A stretch of 64,000 nt of DNA from Shinella granuli (GCF_004341885.1 NZ_SLVX01000018.1:55924-119923), one strand, 5' to 3'. Shown: positions 46,272 to 56,700, counted from the stretch's first letter. Translations and numbers: made by a program. The notes: a model not told the origin generated them from the sequence alone.

Positions 46272-46531
46272 GTCTGTTTCCTGTCCGAGGGTTCGCCGCC
46301 CTTCGGCAATTCGCCGAAGACATGCGGCTTGACGTGATGGTGCAGCCAGGAATGACCTGCCGCCTCCCGGTTCCAGAGCGATCTGGCGAGCGGCACGATC
46401 TGTTCCCCGGCAAGCATGCCGAAGAGGCCGACCAGCGCCACCACCGGCGGGGCGGGAGAGCGCACGTTGATGAGGCTGTAGATCACGCCGACGAGCAGGC
46501 CGGCACCGAGCGAGAGCAGGTAGAGTTTCAT
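46268..46531 (-). CDS. XapX/DUF1427-family small membrane protein
   Basis: 87 residues: two hydrophobic segments (LYLLSLGAGLLVGVIYSLINVRSPAPPVVALVGLFGMLAGEQIVP), the XapX signature with the RSPAPP turn, then a hydrophilic His-rich tail (HSWLHHHVKPH). Function unknown; commonly found beside YcaC-like hydrolases and YtcJ-like amidohydrolases, as here. Confidence 0.85.
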   Translation of the reverse strand: MKLYLLSLGAGLLVGVIYSLINVRSPAPPVVALVGLFGMLAGEQIVPLARSLWNREAAGHSWLHHHVKPHVFGELPKGGEPSDRKQT

Positions 46532-46598
46532 CGCGGCTTCCTTCCATAACGGATCGGAGCCCTTGCGCAGACGGGTGCGGAAGGGCGGGGCACGCGGC

Positions 46599-47255
46599 TC
46601 AATGCCCTTCGGAGGCGCCGAACATGGTCTTGGCGTAGGTGATGCCGAGGCCGTAGGCGCCGCCGAATTTTTTCGCGATGCCGGTCGTCATGTCGTAGGT
46701 TTCGGCCCGGGCCCAGTCGCGCTGCAGCTCCAGCAGGTATTGCAGCGCGGTCATCGGACGCACGCCCGCCTGTACCATGCGATCCATGGCGCGGTCATGC
46801 GCTTCGGCGGAAATGTCGCCGCAGGCATCGGCGATGACATAGACCTCGAACCCCTGGTCGAGTGCCGAAAGGGCCGGACCGACGATGCAGACCGAGGTCC
46901 ACAGGCCGCACATGACCAGGCGCGTCTTGCCGATACGGTTGACCTCGGCGATCACCGCGGCGTCCTCCCAGGTGTTCATAGAGGTGCGGTCGAGCAACGG
47001 CTGGCCGGCAAAGGCCTCGGTGATCTCGCTGAACATCGGGCCCGAAAAGGTCTTTTCCGCCACCGTCGTCAGGATGGTCGGCACGCCGAACCCCTTCGCA
47101 CCATGGGCGACGAGCGCCGCATTGTTGCGCAGGCTCACCGCATCGATCGATTTGGTCGCAAAGGACATCTGCGACTGGAAGTCGATCATGATCAGCGCGT
47201 GGTCCGTGGGGGATATCAGAAGGCCGCCGGGGGTGGGCGTGGCGTTCGGGGACAT
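46599..47255 (-). CDS. Isochorismatase-family hydrolase, YcaC-like (copy 2)
   Basis: 218 residues. Asp in LIMIDFQSQMSFA, Lys in GKTRLVMCG and Cys in GLWTSVCIVGPAL form the expected catalytic set. The start MSPNATP is preceded by ggaagag. It is close in length and sequence pattern to the copy at 29957-30646 (DRTSMNTWED against ERTSMNSWDD; MDRMVQAGV shared). It precedes XapX and the exported amidohydrolase on the same strand, a recurring association. Regulated perhaps by the AraC-family gene upstream at 47454. Confidence 0.89.
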   Translation of the reverse strand: MSPNATPTPGGLLISPTDHALIMIDFQSQMSFATKSIDAVSLRNNAALVAHGAKGFGVPTILTTVAEKTFSGPMFSEITEAFAGQPLLDRTSMNTWEDAAVIAEVNRIGKTRLVMCGLWTSVCIVGPALSALDQGFEVYVIADACGDISAEAHDRAMDRMVQAGVRPMTALQYLLELQRDWARAETYDMTTGIAKKFGGAYGLGITYAKTMFGASEGH

Positions 47256-47453
47256 GGGCTCTTCCCTTTCTGGATGCCGGTTGCAGGGTTTCCGGCCCCG
47301 GACTATGCCTCCGCGCCTTGCGCCGTTCTTGTCGCCTATGTTTGTCTTTTGAACATTTCGCCAGGTTTCTGGGTTGCATGCATTCGCATCTGCACGCCGG
47401 CGCAAAGCCTGCGGCTGCCCGCGGGCTGAGGGGCAATCACTAAAACAGGAATG

Positions 47454-48320
47454 TCAGGGCCGGTTGTCGCGGCGAAACCGCGCCGGTGTCTCGCCGGTCA
47501 CCGCGGAGAAGGTCTTCGTCAGGTGGCTCTGGTCGGCGAAACCGCAGTTGATGGCGATCTCGGCGATGGGGATATTCGTACGCAGCAGGTCCTTGGCGTG
47601 GGCAACGCGGTATTCGGTGAGCCAGCGCGCGGGCGTGCGCCCGAAGCTCGCCTTGAAGGCCTTGATGAAGTAGCTCGGCGACAGCGCGCAGCTTTCCGCC
47701 AGCTCTGCAATCGAGAACCGGCCGTCGAGGCGGGTGGCGAGGAATTCCAGGGCGCGTTTTTCCTGCCAGGGCGCCAGCGTGCCCTTGCGTTCGGCGGGGA
47801 AATAGATGCCGCCATAGGTCTGCGTCAGATGGGTGAGGATGGCAAGGCTCACCTGGTCGACGAACAGGCGGCTGGCCTCTCGCGGCCGCTCCAGCGCCGG
47901 CAGCAGCGCCTGGGCCAGGCCGAGCACGACGGCATCGACCGTGCCCGGCGGGCATTTGAAGCCAGACAGTTCCGGCCGGCCGAGCTCCGCGGCGAAGGCG
48001 CGCACATGCCAGAAGGGGATCTGGAAGCGCACATTGTCGAAGGGCGAGAGATGGTGGCAACGCCATTCCTCGCGCAGGTCGGTGATCGCGAGCGCCCCCT
48101 TGGGATGGCCGCCCTCGAAGACCAGCGCCTCTCCCCGCCACAGCCTGTGCAGCCGGAAGTCGCGCAATTGCGTGATGACATGGAAGGCTTCCTCGCGCGC
48201 ATTCGCCGGGCCGGGGGCAGGTTCGTCCCGGTCGCAGCTCAGCCGTGTGATGACGAGGGGCGTTGCATGCAGGACCGACCGGTGCAGGGAGGTCGTGCCG
48301 ATCGAATCTTCGTCGTTCAT
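47454..48320 (-). CDS. AraC-family transcriptional regulator
   Basis: 288 residues with a variable N-terminal domain and a C-terminal double helix-turn-helix from about residue 185 (FSIAELAESCALSPSYFIKAFKASFGRTP; IPIAEIAINCGFADQSHLTKTFSAVTGETPARFRR). The linker GTLAPWQEKRALEFLATRLDG is typical of a large proteobacterial AraC subgroup. It probably controls the YcaC-XapX-amidohydrolase-DoxX-MFS unit downstream. Confidence 0.9.
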   Translation of the reverse strand: MNDEDSIGTTSLHRSVLHATPLVITRLSCDRDEPAPGPANAREEAFHVITQLRDFRLHRLWRGEALVFEGGHPKGALAITDLREEWRCHHLSPFDNVRFQIPFWHVRAFAAELGRPELSGFKCPPGTVDAVVLGLAQALLPALERPREASRLFVDQVSLAILTHLTQTYGGIYFPAERKGTLAPWQEKRALEFLATRLDGRFSIAELAESCALSPSYFIKAFKASFGRTPARWLTEYRVAHAKDLLRTNIPIAEIAINCGFADQSHLTKTFSAVTGETPARFRRDNRP

Positions 48321-48392
48321 CGTGTCCTCCCGTGGTTGACTGATGGACGGAACCAGCGTGCGTGTTCCTCCCGCTGAAGCAAAGGGGTCTCC

Positions 48393-49019
48393 TCAGTGGA
48401 GGCGCCGGTGGCGTCCGGCCGGCGCGTCGGCTGCGGCATCGTCATGCATTTCGCCGTAGTGGTGCAGGAGATGGGCGCAGACGGCGACCGCCATATGGCG
48501 CAGCAGCGCCGGCGGCGAGGCCTGCCGGCCACCGCCGAGCAGGGCGAGCAGGGCCGTCCCGAGATTGTTCAGCACGCTGTCCGGCCTGCCTCGCCGGCAG
48601 GCCAGCCGGCGTATCTTCATGCCCGACGACAGCAAGGCGGCCTCGTCGAAGAGCGTCTTCGGCAGCACGAAGGCCAGCACGTCCAGCCGGCTGTGCTGGC
48701 GAATGGCGGCGCCCTCGTCGAGATCGACGAGGCAGATCGAGCCGCGCTCATAGCGGCGGACCGGCGCGCACGTTCCGTCCTGCCGGATGTCGGCATGCTC
48801 CACATCGTCCAGATAGAGCATGAGGAAATAGGCGCTGCAGGCGGGAAGGCGGATGTCACGCGCCTCTCCCGCGTTGAGATCCTTGCAGATGCTCGTGACG
48901 GAGAAGGTCGCGGACTTGATGGGGACGGTGGTGAGGCTCGGGGCTTCGGGTGTTCCGAAGCAGAGGCCCACACAGCTAAGTTCTTTACCTGGAAACGTCA
49001 ACGGCACACTCTCAATCAC
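48393..49019 (-). CDS. AraC-type sensor domain without DNA-binding domain (possibly truncated)
   Basis: 208 residues, matching in layout the N-terminal part of AraC regulators of the AraC_binding_2 sort (beta-rich SAYFLMLYLDDVEHADIR, then helices through LLRHMAVAVCAHLLHHYGE). It ends about where the linker and helix-turn-helix should begin; the final residues (APAGRHRRLH) are not AraC-like. No matching helix-turn-helix coding frame follows in the 72 bases before the next gene. It may be a 3'-truncated pseudogene or a stand-alone sensor. Divergent from the MhqO-like gene. Confidence 0.6.
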   Translation of the reverse strand: MIESVPLTFPGKELSCVGLCFGTPEAPSLTTVPIKSATFSVTSICKDLNAGEARDIRLPACSAYFLMLYLDDVEHADIRQDGTCAPVRRYERGSICLVDLDEGAAIRQHSRLDVLAFVLPKTLFDEAALLSSGMKIRRLACRRGRPDSVLNNLGTALLALLGGGRQASPPALLRHMAVAVCAHLLHHYGEMHDDAAADAPAGRHRRLH

Positions 49020-49109
49020 GCCGGTGGGACGATATCACCGGGGAGAAACCGGATTATTGTGCGACCTTAGTTCAGCCTGCCGAAGCACGCAACGCTCGGC
49101 CAGAATGGT

Positions 49110-49126
49110 CGATAATTGCGATATCG
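49110..49126. promoter_or_regulatory. Inverted repeat upstream of the MhqO-like gene
   Basis: CGATA-N7-TATCG, also containing the perfect octamer CGATATCG (49119-49126), in the AT-rich 199-base gap between the divergent genes. Candidate operator; no consensus is known to me for it. Confidence 0.35.
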
Positions 49127-49218
49127 TCAATAATAAATGCATGATTATGTCTATTCTGATGGAGCGGTGTTGGGCCTATCTCTGTGCAACGAAGACATCC
49201 ACGAGCGAGGACAACACC

Positions 49219-50151
49219 ATGCTTACCCAGATCAAAGGCTTGCATCACGTCACCTCCATGGCCGCCGATGCCCAGGAAAACAACGATTTCTTCACCAAGA
49301 CGCTCGGCCTGCGCCGCGTCAAGAAGACCGTCAATTTCGATGCGCCGGACGTCTATCATCTCTATTACGGCGACGAGACCGGCTCGGCCGGCACGGTCAT
49401 GACCTACTTTCCCTTCCCGCACATCGCCAAGGGCAATCGCGGGGCAGGGGAAGTCTCCGAAACCGTGTTCTCCGTGCCGAAGGGGTCGCTCGGCTACTGG
49501 AAGGAACGGTTTGCCGAAAAGGGGCTTGCCGGCCTTGCCGCGGATGAAGCCTTCGGCGAGAAGCGCCTGCGCTTCCTCGGCCCTGATGGTGACGGCTTTG
49601 CCCTTGCCGAGGTCGACGGCGATAGGCGCCTGCCCTTTGCCGGCGGGCCGGTGCCGGGCGACGACGGCGTGCACGGGTTCCATGGCGTGACCATGCGGCT
49701 GCGCGACGACGGTGCCACGGGCGAACTGCTGAAGTTCATGGGTTATGAGGAAGTCGACCGCCGCGGCGGCCTGACCCGCTATGCCGTCAAGGGGGGCAAC
49801 GGCGCCGATTTCGTCGATCTCGAAGTGCTGCCCGGCGCGCCGGCGGCGCGGCAGGGGGCCGGATCCGTCCACCATGTCGCCTTCGCGGTCGAGGACCGCG
49901 CGGCGCAGGCCGAGGTGCGCAAGGCGCTGATGGATACCGGCTACCATGTCACCCCGGTCATCGACCGCGACTATTTCTTCGCCATCTACTTCCGCACGCC
50001 CGGCGGCGTGCTGTTCGAGGTGGCGACGAACGAGCCCGGCTTCAACCGCGACGAGGATACTGCCCATCTCGGCGCGGCACTGAAGCTTCCGCGCCAGCAC
50101 GCCCATCTGCGCGAGCGGATCGAGGAGATCCTGCCGCCCATCGTCGACTAA
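49219..50151 (+). CDS. Ring-cleaving dioxygenase, VOC family (MhqO/PcpA-like)
   Basis: 310 residues of two vicinal-oxygen-chelate modules. Candidate Fe(II) ligands: His in GLHHVTSM (about 9-10), the GFHGVTMRL pair around 155, His in SVHHVAFAVED (about 215), and Glu in GVLFEVATNEPGF (about 265). The MhqO/LinE/PcpA group cleaves hydroquinones. The frame runs in from upstream, but the conserved start is MLTQIKGLHHVTS. Followed by an MhqD-like hydrolase, the pairing known from quinone and methylhydroquinone resistance in Bacillus. Confidence 0.88.
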   Translation: MLTQIKGLHHVTSMAADAQENNDFFTKTLGLRRVKKTVNFDAPDVYHLYYGDETGSAGTVMTYFPFPHIAKGNRGAGEVSETVFSVPKGSLGYWKERFAEKGLAGLAADEAFGEKRLRFLGPDGDGFALAEVDGDRRLPFAGGPVPGDDGVHGFHGVTMRLRDDGATGELLKFMGYEEVDRRGGLTRYAVKGGNGADFVDLEVLPGAPAARQGAGSVHHVAFAVEDRAAQAEVRKALMDTGYHVTPVIDRDYFFAIYFRTPGGVLFEVATNEPGFNRDEDTAHLGAALKLPRQHAHLRERIEEILPPIVD

Positions 50152-50198
50152 AGGATTTCCGATGAAATCCGGTTCGCCGGGATTGCTCCCGGTCGCCG

Positions 50199-50220
50199 GC
50201 CGCCGGCACTGTCCGGCGGC
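50199..50220 (+). terminator. Intercistronic hairpin
   Basis: GCCGCCGG-cactgt-CCGGCGGC, 8-base GC arms, 48 bases after the dioxygenase stop, followed by ttcctgcttcgttc. It may partly terminate or stabilise mRNA between the dioxygenase and hydrolase genes. Confidence 0.4.
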
Positions 50221-50292
50221 TTCCTGCTTCGTTCATGCATCTCCGCCTGCCGCCCGAAGCGCTCCTGCGGATTTGCTCTAAAGGAGATTCAC

Positions 50293-50904
50293 ATGTCCCG
50301 TGACGCCTACCACCACGTCTCCAAAGCGCCGGCACCCGGCGCGCCGCTCGTTTTCGCCTTCCACGGCACGGGCGGCGACGAGCATCAGTTCACCGGCCTT
50401 ATCGGCCAGATCCTGCCAGCCGCCGGCATTGTCTCGCCCCGCGGCGACGTGTCCGAACATGGAGCGAACCGCTTTTTCCGCCGCAAGGCGGAAGGGGTCT
50501 ACGATATGGCGGACCTCGCCGTGCGCACGCGCAGGATGACGGATTTCATCCATGCCCACAAGCAGGCCAATCCGGGTGCGCCGATCTACGGCCTCGGCTA
50601 TTCCAACGGCGCGAACATCCTTGCCTCGGTGCTTTTCGAGGCACCGGACCTTTTCGACCGCGCGGTGCTGATGCATCCGCTGATCCCCTGGACGCCGGCG
50701 TCCAATCCGGCGCTCCAGGGCCGGGAGATCCTGATCACCGCCGGGCGGCGCGATCCGATCTGCCCGCTGCCGCTCACCGAGGGGCTTGTCGCCTATCTCG
50801 AAGGGCAAGGCGCGAAAGTCGACCTCGTGCTGCATGACGGGGGTCACGAGGTGCGGCAGCAGGAGATCGACGCCATCGCGGCCGCCCTTACCCGGAAGAT
50901 ATAG
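50293..50904 (+). CDS. Alpha/beta hydrolase, phospholipase/carboxylesterase family (MhqD-like)
   Basis: 203 residues. Oxyanion region FAFHGTGGDEHQF (residue 20 on), nucleophile GYSNGAN (Ser about 110), Asp in AGRRDPICPL and His in HDGGHEV form the triad. Strong ribosome site AAAGGAG seven bases upstream of the ATG at 50293. In mhq systems it is encoded with the ring-cleaving dioxygenase and may hydrolyse ring-cleavage products or quinone adducts. Confidence 0.88.
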   Translation: MSRDAYHHVSKAPAPGAPLVFAFHGTGGDEHQFTGLIGQILPAAGIVSPRGDVSEHGANRFFRRKAEGVYDMADLAVRTRRMTDFIHAHKQANPGAPIYGLGYSNGANILASVLFEAPDLFDRAVLMHPLIPWTPASNPALQGREILITAGRRDPICPLPLTEGLVAYLEGQGAKVDLVLHDGGHEVRQQEIDAIAAALTRKI

Positions 50905-51019
50905 GCCGCTCCGCCCGGTGGACCGGCAAAGCGATCCGCGACCTTCCACCGGTCTTCGCGCGAGCACTAAGGATTATTCCCGCCTCCGGGCCGGTCGGGG
51001 GCCTGGTCGAACCGGGCCT

Positions 51020-51976
51020 TCAAGGTAGGGGATGGCCCAGAGCGCTTGCCTGCCGGTCCGGATGTCCCGGTGCGACGTTCAACTGTTCGAGCAGCGTTCC
51101 GTGGTACTCCCAGAATCCTGCGATGAAACGCTCCGCAAGCTGGTTGTCCGTTGCATCGCTGCGGCGGATCGCCAGGAAACCGGCATCGACGAAGTCGGTG
51201 AAGGGGCGGACCACGACGCCTCTGCCCTGGTAATCCGTGGCGGAGGACGGGTCGATGATCGTGATGCCGACGCCTTCCGACACCAGCGTCAGCGCGGTGT
51301 GGGAGAGGCGTGTCTCGATCGTTGAAGCCCTCGGAATGCCCGCCAGCGCGACCTCGACCCGCATTGCAAACAGCGTGCCCGGTTCCAGCGTGATCATGTG
51401 CTCGCCTTCCAGATCGGCCGGCCCGATCCGGGATCGGGCCGCGAGCCTGTGGCCCTCCGGCATGGCGACCACGGCCGCGACCGGGCGGGATTCCGTCAGG
51501 AAGCCGGGGCGGTCGAGCGGGCCGTCAGCAAAGCCGAGATCGGCCTGGCCGGAGGCGACGGCCTCGATGACCATGGTCGAGGGAATGCCGCTCAGGGAGA
51601 CGTGGATGTTCGGGCGGTCGCGCAGGAAGCGCGCGAGGTAGCGCGGCATGATGCCGTTGGCGAGCGCGGGCATCACGGCGATGCGCAGCATGCCGGCATT
51701 CTGCCGGCCAATCTCCTCGGCAAAGGCCTTGATGCGGTTGAGCCCGACATAGGCGCGCTCCACCTCCCTGAGCAGCGTGGTGGCCTCCGGGGTCGGAACG
51801 AGCTGGTTGCCGCGCCGCTCGAACAGCCGAAGCTTCAGGTCGATCTCGAAGTCCCGGATCAGCCGGCTCACCGCCGGCTGGGTAATCGCCATCAGCTCGG
51901 CCGCCGCGGTCATCTTGCCGGTGAGCATGACCAGGCGGAACGCTTCGACCTGCCGCAGATTCATGCGGGTCTCCAT
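51020..51976 (-). CDS. LysR-family regulator, OccR/NocR-like
   Basis: 318 residues: winged helix [40 protein letters not shown], then an effector domain ([32 protein letters not shown]-like region). The N-terminus is typical of OccR/NocR, which control octopine/nopaline operons. It diverges from the ABC transporter operon over 120 bases that include an ATAA-N7-TTAT box overlapping its own start codon. Confidence 0.9.
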   Translation of the reverse strand: METRMNLRQVEAFRLVMLTGKMTAAAELMAITQPAVSRLIRDFEIDLKLRLFERRGNQLVPTPEATTLLREVERAYVGLNRIKAFAEEIGRQNAGMLRIAVMPALANGIMPRYLARFLRDRPNIHVSLSGIPSTMVIEAVASGQADLGFADGPLDRPGFLTESRPVAAVVAMPEGHRLAARSRIGPADLEGEHMITLEPGTLFAMRVEVALAGIPRASTIETRLSHTALTLVSEGVGITIIDPSSATDYQGRGVVVRPFTDFVDAGFLAIRRSDATDNQLAERFIAGFWEYHGTLLEQLNVAPGHPDRQASALGHPLP

Positions 51977-51989
51977 AATATTTGGTTAT
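51975..51989. promoter_or_regulatory. LysR-type box ATAA-N7-TTAT
   Basis: ATAA-tatttgg-TTAT, the exact spacing of the LysR/OccR recognition box, at the start codon of the regulator, upstream of the transporter genes. Fits repression of its own gene and activation of the opine-type operon by the 51020-51976 product. Confidence 0.65.
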
Positions 51990-52096
51990 TCTCTACCTTG
52001 AATTTCGAATTTGACGGTATGGAGTGCCGCCTGCCAAAGTCAAGCCCATAACGCGCCGGCACGTCATCGGCGCAAGGGAACGGACCAGGTGGACGC

Positions 52097-52813
52097 GTGG
52101 GCGCTTACTTCGACTTGATGGGTTTTGCCGATGGTGGCTGGGGCGTCGACATGCTCCGCGCCACGGCCGTCACGCTTGCCGTGGCGCTTGCCGGTTTCGG
52201 GCTCGGCTCGCTTTTCGGCATGCTCTCGGCGGCCGCCTCGCTCTCGCAGATCCCGTCGCTGCGCCATCTTGCCGATGGATATACGACCGTGCTGCGCGGC
52301 GTGCCCGATCTTCTGGTCATCTACCTGTTCTACTTCGGCGGCAGCGCCGTCATCACGCAGCTTGGCCACCTGTTCGGCGCGCAAGGGTTCGTGAGCGCGC
52401 CGGTGTTCCTGACCGGCGCCATGGCGATCGGCGTCGTGTCCGGCGCCTATCAGGCGGAGGTCTTTCGCGGTGCGGTGCTTGCGCTGTCGCGCGGCGAGAT
52501 CGAGGCGGCCAAGGCCTACGGGATGGGAGCGTTTCTCCGCTTCCGGCGCATCATCCTGCCGCAGGCGGCCCGTTTTGCGATCCCGGGGCTTGGCAATGTC
52601 TGGCAGCTGGTCCTGAAGGAATCGGCCCTCATTTCCGTCGTCGGGCTGGTCGAGCTGATGCGCCAGGCGCAGATCGGCGCCGGCTCGACCCGCAAGCCGT
52701 TCACCTTCTTCCTGACGGCCGGCGTGCTCTACCTGGTGATCAGCCTCGTTTCCGGCGCCGCCTTCCGGGCCGCCGAAGCGCGCGCGATGCGCGGCATCCG
52801 GAGGGCGTCATGA
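52097..52813 (+). CDS. Amino acid/opine ABC permease, HisQ/OccQ-like
   Basis: 238 residues with about five hydrophobic segments ([67 protein letters not shown]). EAA loop [31 protein letters not shown]. First transporter gene after the divergent LysR-controlled promoter; stop overlaps the next permease start (ATGA). Confidence 0.92.
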   Translation: MGAYFDLMGFADGGWGVDMLRATAVTLAVALAGFGLGSLFGMLSAAASLSQIPSLRHLADGYTTVLRGVPDLLVIYLFYFGGSAVITQLGHLFGAQGFVSAPVFLTGAMAIGVVSGAYQAEVFRGAVLALSRGEIEAAKAYGMGAFLRFRRIILPQAARFAIPGLGNVWQLVLKESALISVVGLVELMRQAQIGAGSTRKPFTFFLTAGVLYLVISLVSGAAFRAAEARAMRGIRRAS

Positions 52814-53529
52814 ACCTCTTCGACATTCCGTTCCTCGTCGACAATTTCCTTGCCCTGTGCCGCGGCATTCCCCTCACGCTGCAGTTGACGGTGCTCTCGG
52901 TCTCCTCGGGCGCGGTTCTTGCCATGCTGCTTGCGGGCCTTCGCCTCTCCGGCAACCGGGTGCTCGACGGTCTCGCCCGGGGTTATATCTTCGTCTTCCG
53001 CGGCACGCCGCTGCTCGTTCAGCTCTACATCATCTATTATGGACTCAGCCAGTTTCCGGAGCTGCGCAGGAGTTTCGCCTGGCCGTTCCTGCGGGAGCCC
53101 TACTGGTGTGCGTCGCTGGCGCTCTGTCTCAACACGGCCGCCTACAGCGCCGAGATCATTCGCGGCGGCGTCATCGCCGTCCCGCTCGGGCAGATCGAGG
53201 CGGCGAAGGCCTATGGCATGGGCCGCCTCACGCTTCTGCGCCGGATCATCGCGCCGCAGGCCCTTCGCCTGATGCTGCCAGCCTATTCGAACGAGCTGAT
53301 CCTCGTCGTGAAGTCGACCGCACTCGCCTCCACCATCACGATGATGGAAGTCACCGGAATTGCCGCCAAGCTGATCTCGGCCAGCTACCGGCCCGTCGAG
53401 ATCTTCATCTGCGCCGGCGCGATCTACCTTCTTCTGAATTTTTCCATCACGCGGTTGCTCCGGTTCTTCGAGCACCGGCTTTCCCGCGACCAGCGCCCCC
53501 ATGTCGTCGCGACCGGAGAACAGGCATGA
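52810..53529 (+). CDS. Amino acid/opine ABC permease, HisM/OccM-like
   Basis: 239 residues. TM segments and the [27 protein letters not shown] stretch are the HisM pattern; EAA loop [32 protein letters not shown]. Coupled by ATGA overlaps to both neighbours. Heterodimer partner of the 52097 product. Confidence 0.92.
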   Translation: MNLFDIPFLVDNFLALCRGIPLTLQLTVLSVSSGAVLAMLLAGLRLSGNRVLDGLARGYIFVFRGTPLLVQLYIIYYGLSQFPELRRSFAWPFLREPYWCASLALCLNTAAYSAEIIRGGVIAVPLGQIEAAKAYGMGRLTLLRRIIAPQALRLMLPAYSNELILVVKSTALASTITMMEVTGIAAKLISASYRPVEIFICAGAIYLLLNFSITRLLRFFEHRLSRDQRPHVVATGEQA

Positions 53530-54308
53530 CAGATCAGACCCGCATCCCGGCCGTGGAAATCGCGCGCCTGGAGAAATGCTACGGCCCGCTCAAGGTCCTT
53601 CACGACGTTTCCCTCACGGCGCAGCCCGGGGAGGTGATCTCCATCCTCGGCGCATCCGGATCCGGCAAGTCGACGCTCCTGCGCTGCGTCAACATGCTGG
53701 AAGTGCCGAACGCCGGCACGGTCTCGATCTTCGGCGAGGCCTACAGGCTGGATCAGCGCCCCGACCAGCCGGCGCGCGTGGTCGACCGGCGCCAGCTTCA
53801 AAGGCTTCGCTCCCAGGCGACGATGGTGTTCCAGTCCTTCAATCTCTGGTCCCATCTGACGATCCTCGAAAACCTCATCGAGGCCCCGGTCCATGTCCAG
53901 GGCCGGGACCGCAAGGCATGCATCGCCGAGGCCGAGGCGCTTCTGGAGCGGGTCGGCATCGCCGACAAGCGCCATGCCTATCCGGCGCATCTTTCCGGCG
54001 GACAGCAGCAGCGGGCGGCCATCGCCCGGGCGCTCGCGATGCACCCGAAGATCATGCTGTTCGACGAGCCGACATCGGCGCTCGATCCCGAGCTGGTCGC
54101 CGAGGTCCTCAAGGTCATGCGGGACCTCGCCGCGGAAGGCCGCACGATGCTCGTCGTCACCCATGAGATGGGCTTTGCCCGCGACGTCTCCAGCCGGGTC
54201 GTCTTCCTCCACAAGGGTTACATCGAGGAAGACGGCACGCCAGCGGACGTCTTCTCCCATCCTCGCAGTGAACGTTTCCGGCAGTTCATTTCGACGCATG
54301 CCCATTGA
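53526..54308 (+). CDS. Amino acid/opine ABC ATPase, HisP/OccP-like
   Basis: 260 residues. Walker [10 protein letters not shown] (around residue 41), Q-loop [12 protein letters not shown], signature LSGGQQQR, Walker [18 protein letters not shown]-loop [14 protein letters not shown]; the long insertion [20 protein letters not shown] is the HisP-type loop. Powers uptake of an amino acid or opine. Confidence 0.93.
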   Translation: MTDQTRIPAVEIARLEKCYGPLKVLHDVSLTAQPGEVISILGASGSGKSTLLRCVNMLEVPNAGTVSIFGEAYRLDQRPDQPARVVDRRQLQRLRSQATMVFQSFNLWSHLTILENLIEAPVHVQGRDRKACIAEAEALLERVGIADKRHAYPAHLSGGQQQRAAIARALAMHPKIMLFDEPTSALDPELVAEVLKVMRDLAAEGRTMLVVTHEMGFARDVSSRVVFLHKGYIEEDGTPADVFSHPRSERFRQFISTHAH

Positions 54309-55163
<855 letters not shown>

Positions 55164-55170
55164 CGGCGCC

Positions 55171-55230
55171 AGAGCAATTCCGGCACATGTGCGACGCGGT
55201 TTTGCGTCCGGAATTGCGGTGAAACAGACT
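55171..55230. repeat. Rhizobial-type palindromic intergenic element (copy 1)
   Basis: Perfect 10-base arms GCAATTCCGG (55174-55183) and CCGGAATTGC (55208-55217) around a 24-base spacer, followed by an A-rich tail. From memory it matches the widespread AGAGCAATTCC...GGAATTGC element of Rhizobiaceae. It lies between the binding-protein and oxidase genes. A second, degenerate copy in the opposite orientation is at 58705-58767 (27 of 29 bases match in the core). Confidence 0.75.
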
Positions 55231-55292
55231 CTTGCGCCTGTCCGCGTTGCGGGTGGGCGCTTCCCTTCCTTCCAACATCACAGACTGCTGGC

Positions 55293-56414
55293 ATGCGGAC
55301 CCTACCGGATCAGGAAATTGTCGTCGTCGGAGGCGGCCTTGTCGGCGCGGCCGTCGCATGGGGGCTGGCGCGCAAGGGCCTGGCGCCGCTCGTTCTCGAC
55401 GGAGAGGACCTGTCGCACCGCGCCTCGCGGGCGAATTTCGCGCTGGTCTGGGTCCAGGGCAAGGGCGTGGGCGCTCCCCACTATGCCCGCTGGACGATCG
55501 CCGCCGCCCGCCGGTGGCCGTCCTTCGCGGCCGACCTCCTGGAGACGTCGGGGATCGATGTCGGCCTTCGGCAGAGGGGCGGCTTCACCTTCGCGCTTGC
55601 CGGCAGCGAGATGGCGATGTGGACGGAGGAGGTCGGCTGCGTTGCCGAAGCGCTCGGCGAGGATGCGCCCGACCATGCCGTGCTCGACCATGCCGAGACC
55701 GCGCGCATGGTGCCCGCGATCGGCAGGGACGTCGTCGGCGCCATCTATTCGCCGCTCGACGGGGACGTGAATTCCCTGCGCCTCTTCCGGGCATTGCATG
55801 TCGGCATGCTGAATCTCGGGGCCGCCTACCGGCCGCACAGCGACGTGACCGAGATCGTGCCCAAGGCCGGCGGATTTCTCCTAACGGGGGCCTGGGGCGA
55901 GGTTCTTGCAGGCCGGGTGGTGCTTGCGGCCGGAAACGGCAATACGCGGCTTGCGCCGATGGTGGGCCTTTCGGCCCCGACCCTTCAGAGCAAGGGCCAG
56001 ATCCTCGTGACCGAGAAATGCGCGCCCTTCTTTCCCTATACGTCGACCACCCTGCGGCAGACCGACGAGGGCGGGGTGATGATCGGCGACAGTCAGGAGG
56101 CGGATACCAGCTCGATCGCCACCGATCAGGATATCAGCAGCGTGCTTGCCAGCAGGGCGGTCCGGACCTTTCCGCAACTGGCGGCGGTGAATGTCCTGCG
56201 CAGCTGGTCCGGCTTCCGGGTCAAGACGCCCGACGGGCTGCCGATCTACGAATGCTCGTCCACCCATCCGGGGGCGTGCCTCGTCATGTGCCATTCCGGC
56301 GTGACGCTGGCCCCCAACCACGCCGAGCTTGTTGCCGATGCGATCGTGTCCCGGGACACCACGCTGGCCGGCGGCCTCTTTCCCGGCGGGAGGTTCCATG
56401 TTCCGCAAGATTGA
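55293..56414 (+). CDS. FAD-dependent amine oxidase, opine oxidase subunit B/D-amino acid dehydrogenase-like
   Basis: 373 residues of the DAO family: N-terminal FAD loop IVVVGGGLVGAAVAWGLARKGL, later GRVVLAAGNGNTRLA and the C-terminal WSGFRVKTPDGLPIYECS...MCHSGVTLAPNHAELVAD in part form the second FAD region. With the [2Fe-2S] protein and subunit A genes directly downstream it makes the three-part oxidase set known from octopine/nopaline oxidases (OoxB-type) and HCN synthase. It would oxidise a secondary or D-amine at the membrane, electrons leaving to the respiratory chain. Confidence 0.87.
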   Translation: MRTLPDQEIVVVGGGLVGAAVAWGLARKGLAPLVLDGEDLSHRASRANFALVWVQGKGVGAPHYARWTIAAARRWPSFAADLLETSGIDVGLRQRGGFTFALAGSEMAMWTEEVGCVAEALGEDAPDHAVLDHAETARMVPAIGRDVVGAIYSPLDGDVNSLRLFRALHVGMLNLGAAYRPHSDVTEIVPKAGGFLLTGAWGEVLAGRVVLAAGNGNTRLAPMVGLSAPTLQSKGQILVTEKCAPFFPYTSTTLRQTDEGGVMIGDSQEADTSSIATDQDISSVLASRAVRTFPQLAAVNVLRSWSGFRVKTPDGLPIYECSSTHPGACLVMCHSGVTLAPNHAELVADAIVSRDTTLAGGLFPGGRFHVPQD

Positions 56415-56700
56415 AAACCCGAAGGACCTGGTGACTATCGTCGTCGACGGCCGGGAACTTGAGGTCGATGCCACGGCAAGCGTCGCGGCGGCGCTGCTTG
56501 GCGCGGGCATGGCCACGGTGCGGCGCAGCGTCGTCACGGACCAGCCGCGCGGGCCCTATTGCCTGATGGGCATCTGCTTCGAATGCCTGGTGACCATCGA
56601 CGGCGTGCAGAACCGTCAGGCCTGCATGGTTCCCGTCCGCGATGGAATGACGATCTCCTCGCAACGTGGAGCGCGGACGACACAGGGAGGCGGCCGATGA
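56398..56700 (+). CDS. [2Fe-2S] subunit of an opine/amine oxidase
   Basis: 100 residues. The cysteine set C-x4-C-x2-C-x11-C is read in YCLMGICFECLVTIDGVQNRQACMVPV (about residues 58-84), a variant of the plant-type ferredoxin ligand pattern common to HcnA/OoxA-type small subunits. Start ATG at 56398 overlaps the preceding gene's end by 17 bases, and its stop overlaps the next gene as ATGA. Confidence 0.85.
   Translation: MFRKIENPKDLVTIVVDGRELEVDATASVAAALLGAGMATVRRSVVTDQPRGPYCLMGICFECLVTIDGVQNRQACMVPVRDGMTISSQRGARTTQGGGR

Noticed and set aside
43887..46337. An 816-codon plus-strand frame
   Set aside because: Antisense to the DoxX and amidohydrolase genes; Arg/Asp/Gly/His-rich composition without domains.
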